A stretch of DNA of 64,000 nucleotides, taken from the NCBI RefSeq assembly GCF_034263275.1, contig NZ_CP139559.1, positions 1,798,001 through 1,862,000 on the forward strand, given 5' to 3'. The notes under the pieces are model-generated. The model saw only the letters and a program-made list of their open reading frames with translations, was not told the DNA's origin and made no database searches. Below are positions 17,104 to 26,513 of this stretch, one piece after another (positions within the stretch are counted from its first letter, which is position 1; each line of letters begins with the position of its first letter). The position numbers and the translations under genes are program-made. Source of the DNA: Mucilaginibacter sp. cycad4. GTDB taxonomy: Bacteria > Bacteroidota > Bacteroidia > Sphingobacteriales > Sphingobacteriaceae.

Positions 17104-18456
17104 ATGCAATCTTTTGATTTAGATAAAACCGACCTGCTCCGCATTAAAACAGCGCTCGAAGCCGATGATGCTGAGTTAGAGAATGTTCTGAAGGAATATC
17201 ACGCCTCGGAGATTGCAATTCTATTTGAAAAACTTCAGCAGGAAGAAAAAGAAAGGATCATCAATATCCTCCCGGCCGATGTTGCTTCGGAAGTTTTATC
17301 CGAAATGGATGAAGAGCACGGCCCTGCCGAACTGCTTGTGAACCTCGATCCCGAAAAACGTACCGAGATAGTTGAGGAACTGGATTATGACGATGCTACC
17401 GATATCATTTCCCAGTTGGATGAAGAAGATCAGCAGGAGATATTAGAAGACCTCGATCATGAAGATGCCAGCAGCATCCGTGCGCTGATGACCTATGCCG
17501 AGGATACCGCCGGTGGTTTGATGAACTCCGAGATCATCAAGGTAAACATCAACATGGATAAAAAAGACGCGCTTGATGAGATCATCCGTCAATCTGAAGA
17601 GATGGAAGAGTTTTATACCATCTGCGTAGTTGATAATGACGATATACTGAAAGGGATCCTCTCCATTAAAACAGTTATCAAAGCCCGCGCCGATGCCCGC
17701 ATCAGCGATTTAGTTACTACTGATTTTGTTTACGTAAAAGCCGAGCTCGATCAGGAAGAAGTAGCCCGCCTTATCAAGCAATATAACCTTACCAGTATCC
17801 CGGTTGTTGATGATCATATGAAACTGCTCGGTCGCGTTACAGTAGATGATATCATCGACGTAATGGAGGAGGAAAACACCGAGGACATCCTGAAGATCTC
17901 CGGTGTATCTGAAGATGAGGAACTGAGTGGTAACTGGCTGGAGGCTGTAAAAAGCCGTTTGCCGTGGTTAGTGATCAACCTGGGTACAGCCTTCCTTGCA
18001 GCATCTATTATCCGGACATTTGATTCGACAGTTGCTAAGCTTTCCATTATCTCTGCCTATATGACCATTATCGCAGGTATGGGCGGCAACGCGGCAACGC
18101 AGGCATTAGCGGTAACTGTAAGGCGTATTTCACTAAGCGATCTTTCCGACAAACAAGCTTATAATACGGTATTAAAAGAGTTTTTAGTAGGCCTGATCAA
18201 CGGTGCAGCCAACGGGCTCATTGTTTTTATAGTAGCTTTCTTTTACGATGCCAACCCGCTGCTTGGCCTGGTGCTGTTCTTAGCCATGACAGGCAACCTG
18301 ATCATAGCGGGCTTAACGGGCGCTTCCATTCCGTTAATATTAAAAAGGGTAGGGATTGACCCCGCTGTCGCATCATCCATTATCATAACCACTTTTACCG
18401 ATTGTATTGGGTTTTTATTACCGCTTTGGCTGGCTACCAAGCTTTTGTTGAAGTAA
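17104..18456 (+). CDS. mgtE: magnesium transporter MgtE
   Basis: A 450-residue Mg2+ channel. The acidic N-terminal MgtE domain (about 20-130) contains the helical repeats LPADVASEVLSEMDEE and LDYDDATDIISQLDEED. A CBS pair follows (about 135-255), then five membrane helices (about 285-450) with the pore region GMGGNAATQALAVTVRRI. In the family, Mg2+ bound between N and CBS domains closes the channel. Length and domain order are complete. A structured intergenic segment lies directly downstream. Confidence 0.95.
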   Translation: MQSFDLDKTDLLRIKTALEADDAELENVLKEYHASEIAILFEKLQQEEKERIINILPADVASEVLSEMDEEHGPAELLVNLDPEKRTEIVEELDYDDATDIISQLDEEDQQEILEDLDHEDASSIRALMTYAEDTAGGLMNSEIIKVNINMDKKDALDEIIRQSEEMEEFYTICVVDNDDILKGILSIKTVIKARADARISDLVTTDFVYVKAELDQEEVARLIKQYNLTSIPVVDDHMKLLGRVTVDDIIDVMEEENTEDILKISGVSEDEELSGNWLEAVKSRLPWLVINLGTAFLAASIIRTFDSTVAKLSIISAYMTIIAGMGGNAATQALAVTVRRISLSDLSDKQAYNTVLKEFLVGLINGAANGLIVFIVAFFYDANPLLGLVLFLAMTGNLIIAGLTGASIPLILKRVGIDPAVASSIIITTFTDCIGFLLPLWLATKLLLK

Positions 18457-18464
18457 TATTTTCC

Positions 18465-18514
18465 AGTTGCCCGTGTCCTCATGGGCAACTTATATAAGCG
18501 GTTCGTGAGGACAC
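18465..18514 (+). terminator. two interlocked stems after mgtE
   Basis: AGTTGCCC (18465-18472) pairs with GGGCAACT (18483-18490), while GTGTCCTCA (18473-18481) pairs with TGAGGACAC (18506-18514). The order A-B-A'-B' is that of an H-type pseudoknot or two mutually exclusive hairpins. The first hairpin followed by TATAT may terminate mgtE transcription. It lies about 160 bases before bioB. Confidence 0.5.
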
Positions 18515-18674
18515 AAACCGGGGGAAGGATAAACTGACAAATATTTAAAACCTTGTTATATAGTAAGTTTCTTTTTGAGAGCTGTCAAAATGTTATATTT
18601 ATAAATAATCTTTGAATATTTGCGTGTTTACAATAACTTAATAACATTGTTGGGACGAATTTAATCTGAAACTG

Positions 18675-19679
18675 ATGACTGAAGTTAGACACAACTGGAC
18701 TAAAGAAGAAATTGCCGAAATATACCATACACCATTGCTTGACCTTGTATACAAGGCTGCTACAATCCACCGCGAGAATAAAGACTATGCAGAAGTGCAG
18801 ATCAGTTCACTGATCTCGATAAAAACAGGCGGATGTTCTGAAGATTGTGCTTACTGCCCGCAGGCCGCCCGTTATAATACAGGCGTAAATGTACACGCCA
18901 TAATGCCGAAAGATGAAGTTATCGCTGCTGCTGAGAAGGCAAAAGCCGGTGGCGCATCACGTTTATGTATGGGTGCGGCCTGGCGCGAGGTACGCGATAA
19001 TCGCGATTTTGACAAGGTAATTGATATGGTGAAAGCTGTAAACAGCCTTGATATGGAAGTTTGCTGTACCCTTGGCATGCTTACCGAAAGTCAGGCGCAA
19101 CGTTTGGCCGATGCCGGTTTGTACGCCTACAATCACAACCTCGATACATCTGAAGAAGATTACAAAAGGATTATCACTACCCGTACTTACGATGAACGCC
19201 TTAAAACGCTTGAACATGTACGTAAAGCTAAGATCACCGTGTGCAGCGGTGGTATCATAGGCCTGGGCGAAACTGTAGCCGACAGGGTATCAATGCTGAA
19301 AACATTGTCAAACCTGCCCAAACACCCCGAATCGGTGCCAATTAATGCCCTGGTGCCAGTTGAAGGAACCCCTTTAGCTGATCAGCCCCGTGTTTCTGTT
19401 TGGGATATGGTTAGGATGGTGGCCACAACAAGGATCATTATGCCTAAAACCGTGGTTCGTTTATCTGCAGGCCGTACCGAGATGAGCACTGTTGAACAGG
19501 CTTTTTGTTTTATGGCCGGTGCTAACTCTATTTTTGCAGGCGAAAAGCTGCTTACCACACCAAACCCGTCATTTGATACCGATATGGCTATGTTTGAATT
19601 GTTGGGTTTATCGCCGCGTAAGGCCTTCAAAAATGGCCGCCCTAATGAAGTTAATAAAGAAGTTGAGGTAGCAGGCTAA
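18675..19679 (+). CDS. bioB: biotin synthase BioB
   Basis: A 334-residue radical-SAM enzyme converting dethiobiotin to biotin in the cytoplasm. The radical-SAM cluster motif is CSEDCAYC in GGCSEDCAYCPQAARY. Other family blocks are SRLCMGAAWR, YNHNLDTSEE, CSGGIIGLGE and VRLSAGR, which carries the conserved Arg near the second Fe-S cluster. No other biotin genes are adjacent. No known riboswitch is visible in the 218-base upstream gap. A strong terminator follows. Confidence 0.95.
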   Translation: MTEVRHNWTKEEIAEIYHTPLLDLVYKAATIHRENKDYAEVQISSLISIKTGGCSEDCAYCPQAARYNTGVNVHAIMPKDEVIAAAEKAKAGGASRLCMGAAWREVRDNRDFDKVIDMVKAVNSLDMEVCCTLGMLTESQAQRLADAGLYAYNHNLDTSEEDYKRIITTRTYDERLKTLEHVRKAKITVCSGGIIGLGETVADRVSMLKTLSNLPKHPESVPINALVPVEGTPLADQPRVSVWDMVRMVATTRIIMPKTVVRLSAGRTEMSTVEQAFCFMAGANSIFAGEKLLTTPNPSFDTDMAMFELLGLSPRKAFKNGRPNEVNKEVEVAG

Positions 19680-19694
19680 CACTGCTTTGAGATA

Positions 19695-19738
19695 AAAACA
19701 GAAGAAGCCGGGCATTGCGCTGCGGCTTCTTCTGTTTT
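19695..19738 (+). terminator. strong bidirectional terminator between bioB and yajQ-like gene
   Basis: A perfect 16-bp stem, AAAACAGAAGAAGCCG with CGGCTTCTTCTGTTTT, encloses a 12-base loop. T-rich ends on both strands suit the convergent bioB and YajQ genes. Confidence 0.85.
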
Positions 19739-19771
19739 AATGGGATTTCTTAAATTCTTACCCGGAACTAA

Positions 19772-20263
19772 TTAATCCCTCATGTTAATGTATTGCAATG
19801 GCTGGCCAAAATCCTCGGCACGGCAAAGACTGATAACAGCTTGCAGATCGTCAATCTTTTTTCCTTGCACCCGCACCTGGTCGTCCATGATTGAGGCTTG
19901 CACTTTAAGGCCGCTATCTTTAATTTTCTTTACTATCTTTTTAGCAGCTTCCTTATCTATACCTTCCCTGATCTTGATTTCCTTGCGGATCATGTTGCCC
20001 GATGCATATTGCTCTTTGCCAAAATCCAGCGCTTTGGGATCAAGATGTTGTTTAACCATCCGGCTTATAATACTGTCCTGTATGGCTTTAAGGCGCATAT
20101 CGTTTTCGGTAACAATAGTTACTTCGTTGGTCTTTTTGTCCAGGTCGATAGTGCTTTTTGAATCGTTAAAATCATAACGGTTCAGGATCTCTTTTTTAGC
20201 GGTATTTATCGCGTTATCAAGCGTTTGGCCGTCTATCTTACTAACTATATCAAATGTTGGCAT
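19772..20263 (-). CDS. YajQ-family nucleotide-binding protein
   Basis: A 163-residue soluble protein matching the YajQ family from end to end: PTFDIVSKIDGQTLDNAI at the start, NRYDFNDSKSTIDLD, then KEIKIREGIDKEAAKKIVKKI and the closing DFGQPLQYINMRD. Some relatives bind cyclic di-GMP and control transcription partners; others bind ATP or GTP. The ligand here is not shown by the sequence. It is convergent with bioB and divergent from ppk1. Confidence 0.93.
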   Translation of the reverse strand: MPTFDIVSKIDGQTLDNAINTAKKEILNRYDFNDSKSTIDLDKKTNEVTIVTENDMRLKAIQDSIISRMVKQHLDPKALDFGKEQYASGNMIRKEIKIREGIDKEAAKKIVKKIKDSGLKVQASIMDDQVRVQGKKIDDLQAVISLCRAEDFGQPLQYINMRD

Positions 20264-20455
20264 AAGTAGTGTGTTGGTTATAAATGTTTTGCAAAACTAA
20301 TGTATTGTTAACATACAGCGCAATATTGCAACAAATTGTTTAATTTCTGCAATAAATAATGATGAACGAAAACAGGTAATTCCTCATGAGTTAATATTAA
20401 GTTAACAAATAAATAAGCAGATTTGTAACATCTGGCTGTAAAGCGAGAAATTTTT

Positions 20456-22501
20456 ATGGATAAACAGGTTCCCTTAATTAACAGAGAAATAAGCTGGCTA
20501 TATTTTAACGATAGGGTTTTGCAGGAAGCGGCCGACCCAACCGTCCCCCTCATTGACAGGATTCGTTTTTTAGCGATATTTTCATCCAACCTGGATGAAT
20601 TTTACAGGGTAAGGGTTGCCACACTAAGCCGTTTAGCCGCACTTAACGAAAAATCAAAAGAAATACTTGGTTATAACCCTAAAAAAGTCCTTAACCAGAT
20701 CAAGAATATTGTAGTAAGGCAGGAACGTAAGTTTAACAACCTGTACGAAAACATCATTGTTAAGCAGCTGGCCGAAGAAAAGATCTTTATCCTGAATGAT
20801 AAGCAGCTTAACGTTACCCGCGGTACCTTCGTGAAAAACTATTTCAGGGAGAAGTTGCTGGCTACACTGGTGCCAATCATGCTTAATGATACCCTACCGC
20901 TGCCAGAGCTTAGGGACAGGGCCATTTACTTTTTTGTAAAGCTTACCACCAATAAAAAAACAAGGTTTGCCCTCATCGAGTTCCCGGATAACCTTTCACG
21001 CTTTGTTAAACTGCCCGATACCAATAACCTGAAGTTTATTATCCTGCTTGATGATATTATCAGGTATAGTTTGGAAGATATATTTTTCATCTTTGAACAT
21101 GATAGTATCGAAGCTTACTCCATTCAGCTCACCCGCGACGCGGAGCTTGACCTGGATAAAGAAGTGAGTGAAAAATTTGTCGACTCACTGGCCAAGAGCC
21201 TTCAAAAGCGCAAAAAAGGTAAACCGATGCGTTTGCTGTATGATTCAGACATGCCCATGGACATGCTGAAATACCTGGTAAATAAAATGGGCCTGCATGG
21301 TGAAAGCCTGATCCCCGGTAACAGGTACCATAATTTTAAAAACTTCATTTCGTTCCCTAATGTTGGCGGGCCGGAGTTGGAATACAGCAAATATGTGCCT
21401 TTGCCTGTCGCCGATCTTTCTTTTGGAAAAAGCCTTATCGAACTTATCGCCAAAAAAGATTACCTGGTAAGTACGCCCTATCAATCATACGATTATGTGA
21501 TCCACTTTTTGCGCGAGGCTGCTATAGACCCTAAGGTAAAAGAGATCAGCATCGCTGTATATCGTTTGGCCGAAAACTCAAGAGTGATCCACGCTTTGAT
21601 CAATGCTGCCAAAAACGGTAAAAAGGTAAACTGCCTTGTAGAGTTAAGGGCGCGTTTTGACGAACAGAACAATATTCACTGGAGCAACAGGCTTGAAGAG
21701 GAAGGGGTAACGGTACTGTACGGTGTGCCCGGCTATAAAGTACACTCAAAAATATGTTTGGTTAGCCGTACCGAAAAAGGTAAGCTGGCTTATTACGCCT
21801 GTCTTTCAACCGGGAACTTTAATGAGAAAACAGCGCAGATCTACGCCGATCACACTCTGTTTACAGCCAACAAGAGAATTACCGATGACCTGGTGAATGT
21901 TTTTAAAGCCATTAACAGGGGATTATTACCCAAAGGCCTTAAAAGCCTGATCGTATCGCCAGTTGATTCGAGGCCTGCCATTTACAGGCTGATTGACAAC
22001 GAGATTAAAAATGCAAAAGCAGGCAAACAGGCATACATGATCCTGAAGATGAACAGCCTTGCTGATGAGGACCTCATTAACAAGTTATACCAGGCCAGCA
22101 ATGCCGGCGTGAAAATCAAGATGATTATCAGGGGTATGTGCTGTTTAATTGCAGGAGTGAAGGGCTACAGCGAAAATATCGAGGTGATCAGCATTGTAGA
22201 TAAATATCTTGAGCATGCCCGGGTGCATATTTATTGCAATGGCGGCAAGGAGCTCATCTACCTTACATCGGCCGATTTTATGACCAGGAATATTGATAAC
22301 CGTGTTGAAGTTGGCTTCCCTATTTATGATGAAAAGCTGCAGCAGGAGGTAAGGGACATTATCGATATACAGCTTGAGGATAATACCAAAGCCCGCGAGA
22401 TCAACAGCCAGAATACCAACAAATATCACAAAACAAACTCGCCCGAAAGCCACAGGGCGCAAATTGAAATATATAATTATTTAAAAAATAAAACAAAATA
22501 A
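20456..22501 (+). CDS. ppk1: polyphosphate kinase 1
   Basis: A 681-residue enzyme that makes inorganic polyphosphate from ATP. The N-terminal domain begins with LINREISWLYFNDRVLQEA and SSNLDEFYRVRVA. The two PLD-like C-terminal domains contain GVPGYKVHSKICLV, whose His (about 430) is the phosphorylated residue, and YLEHARVHIYCNGG with the second conserved His (about 587). The signatures FNEKTAQIYADHTLFTAN and FMTRNIDNRVEVGFP are present. It is followed two bases later by an exopolyphosphatase gene, pairing synthesis with breakdown. Confidence 0.95.
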   Translation: MDKQVPLINREISWLYFNDRVLQEAADPTVPLIDRIRFLAIFSSNLDEFYRVRVATLSRLAALNEKSKEILGYNPKKVLNQIKNIVVRQERKFNNLYENIIVKQLAEEKIFILNDKQLNVTRGTFVKNYFREKLLATLVPIMLNDTLPLPELRDRAIYFFVKLTTNKKTRFALIEFPDNLSRFVKLPDTNNLKFIILLDDIIRYSLEDIFFIFEHDSIEAYSIQLTRDAELDLDKEVSEKFVDSLAKSLQKRKKGKPMRLLYDSDMPMDMLKYLVNKMGLHGESLIPGNRYHNFKNFISFPNVGGPELEYSKYVPLPVADLSFGKSLIELIAKKDYLVSTPYQSYDYVIHFLREAAIDPKVKEISIAVYRLAENSRVIHALINAAKNGKKVNCLVELRARFDEQNNIHWSNRLEEEGVTVLYGVPGYKVHSKICLVSRTEKGKLAYYACLSTGNFNEKTAQIYADHTLFTANKRITDDLVNVFKAINRGLLPKGLKSLIVSPVDSRPAIYRLIDNEIKNAKAGKQAYMILKMNSLADEDLINKLYQASNAGVKIKMIIRGMCCLIAGVKGYSENIEVISIVDKYLEHARVHIYCNGGKELIYLTSADFMTRNIDNRVEVGFPIYDEKLQQEVRDIIDIQLEDNTKAREINSQNTNKYHKTNSPESHRAQIEIYNYLKNKTK

Positions 22502-22503
22502 CA

Positions 22504-23382
22504 TTGAGATACGCCGCCATTGATATAGGTTCAAACGCCGTGAGGCTGTTAATTGCCGACATAATTCAAAACACCGGATCGGTGTCGTTCAAAAAAAATA
22601 CATTGATCCGTGTTCCGTTGCGTTTGGGTGATGATGCTTTTATACAGCAGCATATATCTGAGAAGAAAACTACAGAGCTGGTTAAATCAATGGTTGCTTT
22701 CCGCAACCTGATGGATGTATATAAGGTTACCGATTATTTAGCCTGTGCAACGTCGGCCATGCGCGAAGCCAAAAACGGGGAAGATGTTGTGAAGCTGATC
22801 AAGGATGAGGCCAACATTGATATTGAGATTGTACATGGATCGAAAGAAGCCAGTATCATTTATGCCAGTCATGCCGAGCAAAACATCGATAAAAGCAAAA
22901 ACTACCTTTATATTGATGTGGGCGGCGGCAGTACAGAACTTTCGCTGTTTTCGGCAGGAGAGCTGATCGTTTCGCGTTCATTTAACATTGGCACTATCCG
23001 CATTCTGGATAACCAGGACACTGAAGAAACCTGGAATGAAATGAAGGATTTTGTGCGCGACAATACCCGTAATTTTAAGCAATTATCAGGCATAGGTACC
23101 GGCGGTAATATCAATAAACTGTTCAGGCTATCCGAAGAAAAAGAAGATATGCCCTTAACCTTTACTAAACTAAGATCCTTATATACTTACCTGAGCTCGT
23201 TTTCATTAAAAGACAGGATCAATGTGCTTGGCCTTAATCAAGACAGGGCGGATGTTATTATCCCCGCATGTGAAATTTACCTTACCTTAATGAAGAACGC
23301 CAACATCAAAAACATCTATGTGCCAAGGGTAGGTATGGTTGACGGAATTATCCAAACTTTAATAGAGAAAAATCTTCAATAA
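22504..23382 (+). CDS. Ppx/GppA-family exopolyphosphatase
   Basis: A 292-residue member of the ASKHA phosphatase family, cleaving terminal phosphates from polyphosphate or (p)ppGpp. Family blocks are YAAIDIGSNAVRLLIADI at the N-terminus and YIDVGGGSTELSLF in the middle, with GIGTGGNINKL later. The start is TTG at 22504, two bases after the ppk1 stop. No ATG fits, because the family N-terminus begins right at this codon, so translation probably depends on coupling to ppk1. It lacks the extra C-terminal domain of long Ppx enzymes. Confidence 0.88.
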   Translation: MRYAAIDIGSNAVRLLIADIIQNTGSVSFKKNTLIRVPLRLGDDAFIQQHISEKKTTELVKSMVAFRNLMDVYKVTDYLACATSAMREAKNGEDVVKLIKDEANIDIEIVHGSKEASIIYASHAEQNIDKSKNYLYIDVGGGSTELSLFSAGELIVSRSFNIGTIRILDNQDTEETWNEMKDFVRDNTRNFKQLSGIGTGGNINKLFRLSEEKEDMPLTFTKLRSLYTYLSSFSLKDRINVLGLNQDRADVIIPACEIYLTLMKNANIKNIYVPRVGMVDGIIQTLIEKNLQ

Positions 23383-23432
23383 ACAGGTTAAAATTATTTT
23401 AACAAATTGTTTAATAATTTAAAAAGTGTTAC

Positions 23433-23511
23433 TATATTTGTAGTGCCCTCTCAAGGGCATGTTTTTCATAGGTAGATGTAGGGTCGGGTACAAGTTATTC
23501 GACCCTTTTTT
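23433..23511 (+). ncRNA. candidate small RNA or attenuator upstream of ubiX
   Basis: A promoter box TATATTTG (23433-23440) with an upstream TTG at 23407-23409 is followed by a short hairpin (GCCC-TCTCAA-GGGC at about 23444-23459). A second hairpin, GGGTCG/CGACCC (23481-23486 with 23500-23505), is followed by six Ts, a typical intrinsic terminator. The predicted transcript is about 65 bases and has no ORF. It may be an independent small RNA or a leader that limits transcription into ubiX. Confidence 0.4.
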
Positions 23512-23555
23512 GTGCCCCTAACTTTTTGTGTGTTCGGGTTGTTGAAGGAGTAATT

Positions 23556-24119
23556 ATGAAGAAAAAGATAGTTGTTGCTATTACGGGCGCCAGTGGTTCA
23601 ATATATGCCAGTCTGCTGCTAAAAAAACTAACCCAATTACAGGATCAGATTGCCGAAGTAGGTGTTGTAATGTCAGACAACGCCAAAGATGTTTGGAAAT
23701 TTGAGCTCGATAATGAAGAATACACCCGGCTTCCCTTTAAATTTTATGCTAAAAACGATTTTATGGCGCCCTTTGCCTCGGGCTCGGCAAAGTTTGATAC
23801 TATGGTAATTGTACCGTGCTCCATGGGTACGCTTGGCCGTATAGCAGGAGGGATTTCCGACGACCTGATCACCCGTGCTGCCGATGTGATCCTTAAAGAA
23901 CGCCGTAAGCTGGTATTAGTGGCCCGTGATACCCCGCTCAACCTGATCCATATCCGTAACATGGCGGCAGTTACGGAAGCAGGCGGCATCATCTGCCCAG
24001 CAATCCCTTCATATTATAGCAAACCCCAAACTATAGAAGAGTTGGCTATGACTGTAGTAAACCGGGTGATTGATTTGATAGGGCTGGAAAGCAAAAGTTA
24101 TGAGTGGAAGGGAATCTGA
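23556..24119 (+). CDS. ubiX: UbiX-family flavin prenyltransferase
   Basis: A 187-residue flavoprotein that prenylates FMN to make the cofactor of UbiD-type decarboxylases. Motifs are VVAITGASGSIYASLLLKKL, the SMGTLGRIAGGISDDLITRAADV block and LVARDTPLNLIHIRNM, followed by the PAIPSYYSKPQTIEEL ending. I choose ATG 23556 because an AAGGAG ribosome site lies just upstream and the family N-terminus begins there. A longer GTG-started frame from 23526 adds ten unrelated residues. No ubiD is nearby. Confidence 0.9.
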   Translation: MKKKIVVAITGASGSIYASLLLKKLTQLQDQIAEVGVVMSDNAKDVWKFELDNEEYTRLPFKFYAKNDFMAPFASGSAKFDTMVIVPCSMGTLGRIAGGISDDLITRAADVILKERRKLVLVARDTPLNLIHIRNMAAVTEAGGIICPAIPSYYSKPQTIEELAMTVVNRVIDLIGLESKSYEWKGI

Positions 24120-24168
24120 GTCCCACATAACTAACTTTTAGGTGCTGAATTATTGCTAAATTCATATC

Positions 24169-24666
24169 ATGAATTTTAAATGCCTTCTCACCGCAATCAT
24201 CAGCTTTGTTTTAATATTTGGCAACAGCCGTGCACAAGTAACTGAAGCTAAAGTTAGCCAACTGGCTTTTATGGCCGGTACATGGACGCAAAAACATGCA
24301 TGGGGTGATATGGAAGAATTTTGGGGCGAGCCGATGGGCGATAGCATGATCAGCAGCTTCAGGGTGGTTAAGGATGGTAAAGCCGTATTTTATGAGTTTG
24401 TAGTTATTGAAGAACAAAACCAGGTGCCGGTTTTTAAGATGCGCCATTTTAACCGTGGCAGCATCGGCTGGGAAGATAAAGACAAGCCTCTTTTATTTTA
24501 CCTGGTCGGCATCGGAAAAAATAAAGCGGATTTTGAGCTAAAGGATAAATCTGTTCATATCACTTACCAGTTAATAGCACCCGATAAATTGGATGTGATC
24601 CTTATTGAAAAGGATAAAAAAGGTCATTTGCAAAAGGATTCATTTAACTATACCCGAAAGAAGTAA
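24169..24666 (+). CDS. exported DUF6265-type protein
   Basis: A 165-residue protein with a signal peptide (about 1-23, ending SRAQ). The mature part follows the DUF6265 pattern: LAFMAGTWTQKHAWGDMEEFW, then GDSMISSFRVVKDGKAVFYEF and VFKMRHFNRGSIGWEDKD. This looks like a small lipocalin-type beta barrel in the periplasm. Function is unknown. It stands alone between ubiX and the convergent mqo gene. Confidence 0.8.
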   Translation: MNFKCLLTAIISFVLIFGNSRAQVTEAKVSQLAFMAGTWTQKHAWGDMEEFWGEPMGDSMISSFRVVKDGKAVFYEFVVIEEQNQVPVFKMRHFNRGSIGWEDKDKPLLFYLVGIGKNKADFELKDKSVHITYQLIAPDKLDVILIEKDKKGHLQKDSFNYTRKK

Positions 24667-24711
24667 TTTCTTAGGTTACCCTACGCCAGTTAACCTGCCA
24701 TTAAGCAGCCT

Positions 24712-26211
24712 TTAAACCAATCCCAACACCTTGCTTGTCCTCGCCCTGGTCTCATCACTCAGAGTTTCGTTATTGGCCAATGACTCACCATATGAAGGGA
24801 TCATCTGCTTGAATTTTTGCTGCCAGGCATCTGTTTTGACATGGTTTTTAAAACAGCGTTCAATAAGCTGGATCATAATAGGCACCGAAGTTGATGCACC
24901 GGGTGAGGCGCCTAACAAGGCAGAGATACTGCCATCGGCAGAAGTTACTACCTCTGTTCCGAATTCAAGTACACCGGTGTGCTTGGCATCCTTTTTTATA
25001 ACCTGTACACGCTGACCGGCTATGTCCAAATCCCATTCTTCGGCTTTGGCTGTTGGCATGTAATCTTTAAGGGCATTAAGCCTGTCGGCAGGTGATTGTA
25101 ATACCTGCGAGATAAGATATTTGGTTAAAGGCCAGTTATCGCGCCCTACAGCAAGCAGGGGAAGGATATTGTTTAGTTTAATAGATCCAAAAAGATCAAG
25201 CAGCGACCCTTTTTTCAGGAAGCGGGTTGAAAAGCCTGCATAAGGGCCAAACAATAAAGCTCGTTTACCATCAATCATACGGGTATCCAGGTGAGGCACC
25301 GACATTGGCGGCGAACCTACTGATGCTTTACCATAAACTTTTGCTTCGTGCTGTTTCACCACATCCGGGTTGTTACACACCAGCCACTGGCCGCTCACAG
25401 GGAAGCCGCCAAAGCCTTTACTTTCAGGGATGCCCGATTTTTGCAGCAGGGGCAAGGCACCACCACCGGCGCCAACAAAAACAAATTTGGCGTTCAGTTT
25501 TCTTTTATTGCCTGTGTTTTTATCTTTTACAGTAATTTTCCAGGTACTGTCGGCATTGCGTTTAATATCCCTTACATCATGGTTAAGGCTTATGTTTACG
25601 CCTCCTTTTTGTTTAAGCTCGTCTATAAGCGCACTGGTAAGGCTGCCGAAATTTACATCCGTACCGATATCCATAAACGTTGCCGATACTTTTTCATTAG
25701 GGTCGCGGCCTTCCATCACCAGCGGGATCCATTTCTTTATTTGAGCTTTTTCCTCCGAGTATTCCATCCCTTTAAAAAAGTGATGTTTGGTAAGGGCCTG
25801 CTGGCGTTTTTTTAGATATTCAACATTTTCTTCGCCCCAAACAAAGCTCATGTGCGGCACTTTACGAATAAAACTTTGTGGATTATTCAAAAGCCCCTGC
25901 TCAATAAGGTAAGCCCAAAACTCTTTACTGGTTTCAAACTGTTCGGCAATTTTAATGGCTTTTTTAATTTCAATGCTACCGTCAGGAAGCTGGGGAGTGT
26001 AATTTAACTCACAAAACGCTGAGTGACCGGTACCTGCGTTGTTCATCGGGGCCGAACTTTCGGCAGCGATGACATCCAGGCGTTCAAAAATTTCAATCGT
26101 CAGATCGGGCTGCAGCTCTTTCAGCATTACACCAAGGGTGGCGCTCATAATACCTGCACCAATTAAAACCACATCAACCGTTAAATTTGAACCTGTACCG
26201 CTATTAGTCAT
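24712..26211 (-). CDS. mqo: malate:quinone oxidoreductase
   Basis: A 499-residue FAD enzyme at the inner membrane face that oxidises malate to oxaloacetate and feeds electrons to quinone. The N-terminal dinucleotide-binding motif is [18 protein letters not shown]. Family blocks include [54 protein letters not shown] and the C-terminal [17 protein letters not shown]. Length matches the family. It is transcribed leftward from a 302-base divergent region shared with a lipoprotein gene. Confidence 0.95.
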   Translation of the reverse strand: MTNSGTGSNLTVDVVLIGAGIMSATLGVMLKELQPDLTIEIFERLDVIAAESSAPMNNAGTGHSAFCELNYTPQLPDGSIEIKKAIKIAEQFETSKEFWAYLIEQGLLNNPQSFIRKVPHMSFVWGEENVEYLKKRQQALTKHHFFKGMEYSEEKAQIKKWIPLVMEGRDPNEKVSATFMDIGTDVNFGSLTSALIDELKQKGGVNISLNHDVRDIKRNADSTWKITVKDKNTGNKRKLNAKFVFVGAGGGALPLLQKSGIPESKGFGGFPVSGQWLVCNNPDVVKQHEAKVYGKASVGSPPMSVPHLDTRMIDGKRALLFGPYAGFSTRFLKKGSLLDLFGSIKLNNILPLLAVGRDNWPLTKYLISQVLQSPADRLNALKDYMPTAKAEEWDLDIAGQRVQVIKKDAKHTGVLEFGTEVVTSADGSISALLGASPGASTSVPIMIQLIERCFKNHVKTDAWQQKFKQMIPSYGESLANNETLSDETRARTSKVLGLV

Positions 26212-26513
26212 TTTATTATGATATCCTGCATAAGCTGCAGTGTTATTTATAACAAGGTAAACCCCGTTTTTGAAAAATTGTTATGATGGTTTAAGTCCTG
26301 CCGTTAATTAACCGGGCGGGGCAAAATAAATCAGGCAATTTTAAGAAATTTTTATAGAAAAACTGTCCTTAACCTGTCCGATAAATGCAATAAAATCTAT
26401 GTTTAAATTGTTTAAACTCAATTTATAGATTAATACTGCATTTGGTATATCAAAACACAGTAACACAAAACAGTTAAAATGATGTATATAAGTTAAGAGC
26501 TAATTTATAAACC
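26212..26513. promoter_or_regulatory. divergent intergenic region with AT-rich palindrome
   Basis: No gene is seen between mqo and the lipoprotein gene. A perfect inverted repeat GTTTAAA-TTG-TTTAAAC at 26401-26417 is a candidate operator for either gene. No clear TAnnTTTG box was found in either direction. Confidence 0.35.

Noticed and set aside
18515..18674. Possible riboswitch before bioB
   Set aside because: No known biotin-type RNA motif is recognisable and the segment is plain AT-rich DNA beyond the interlocked stems.
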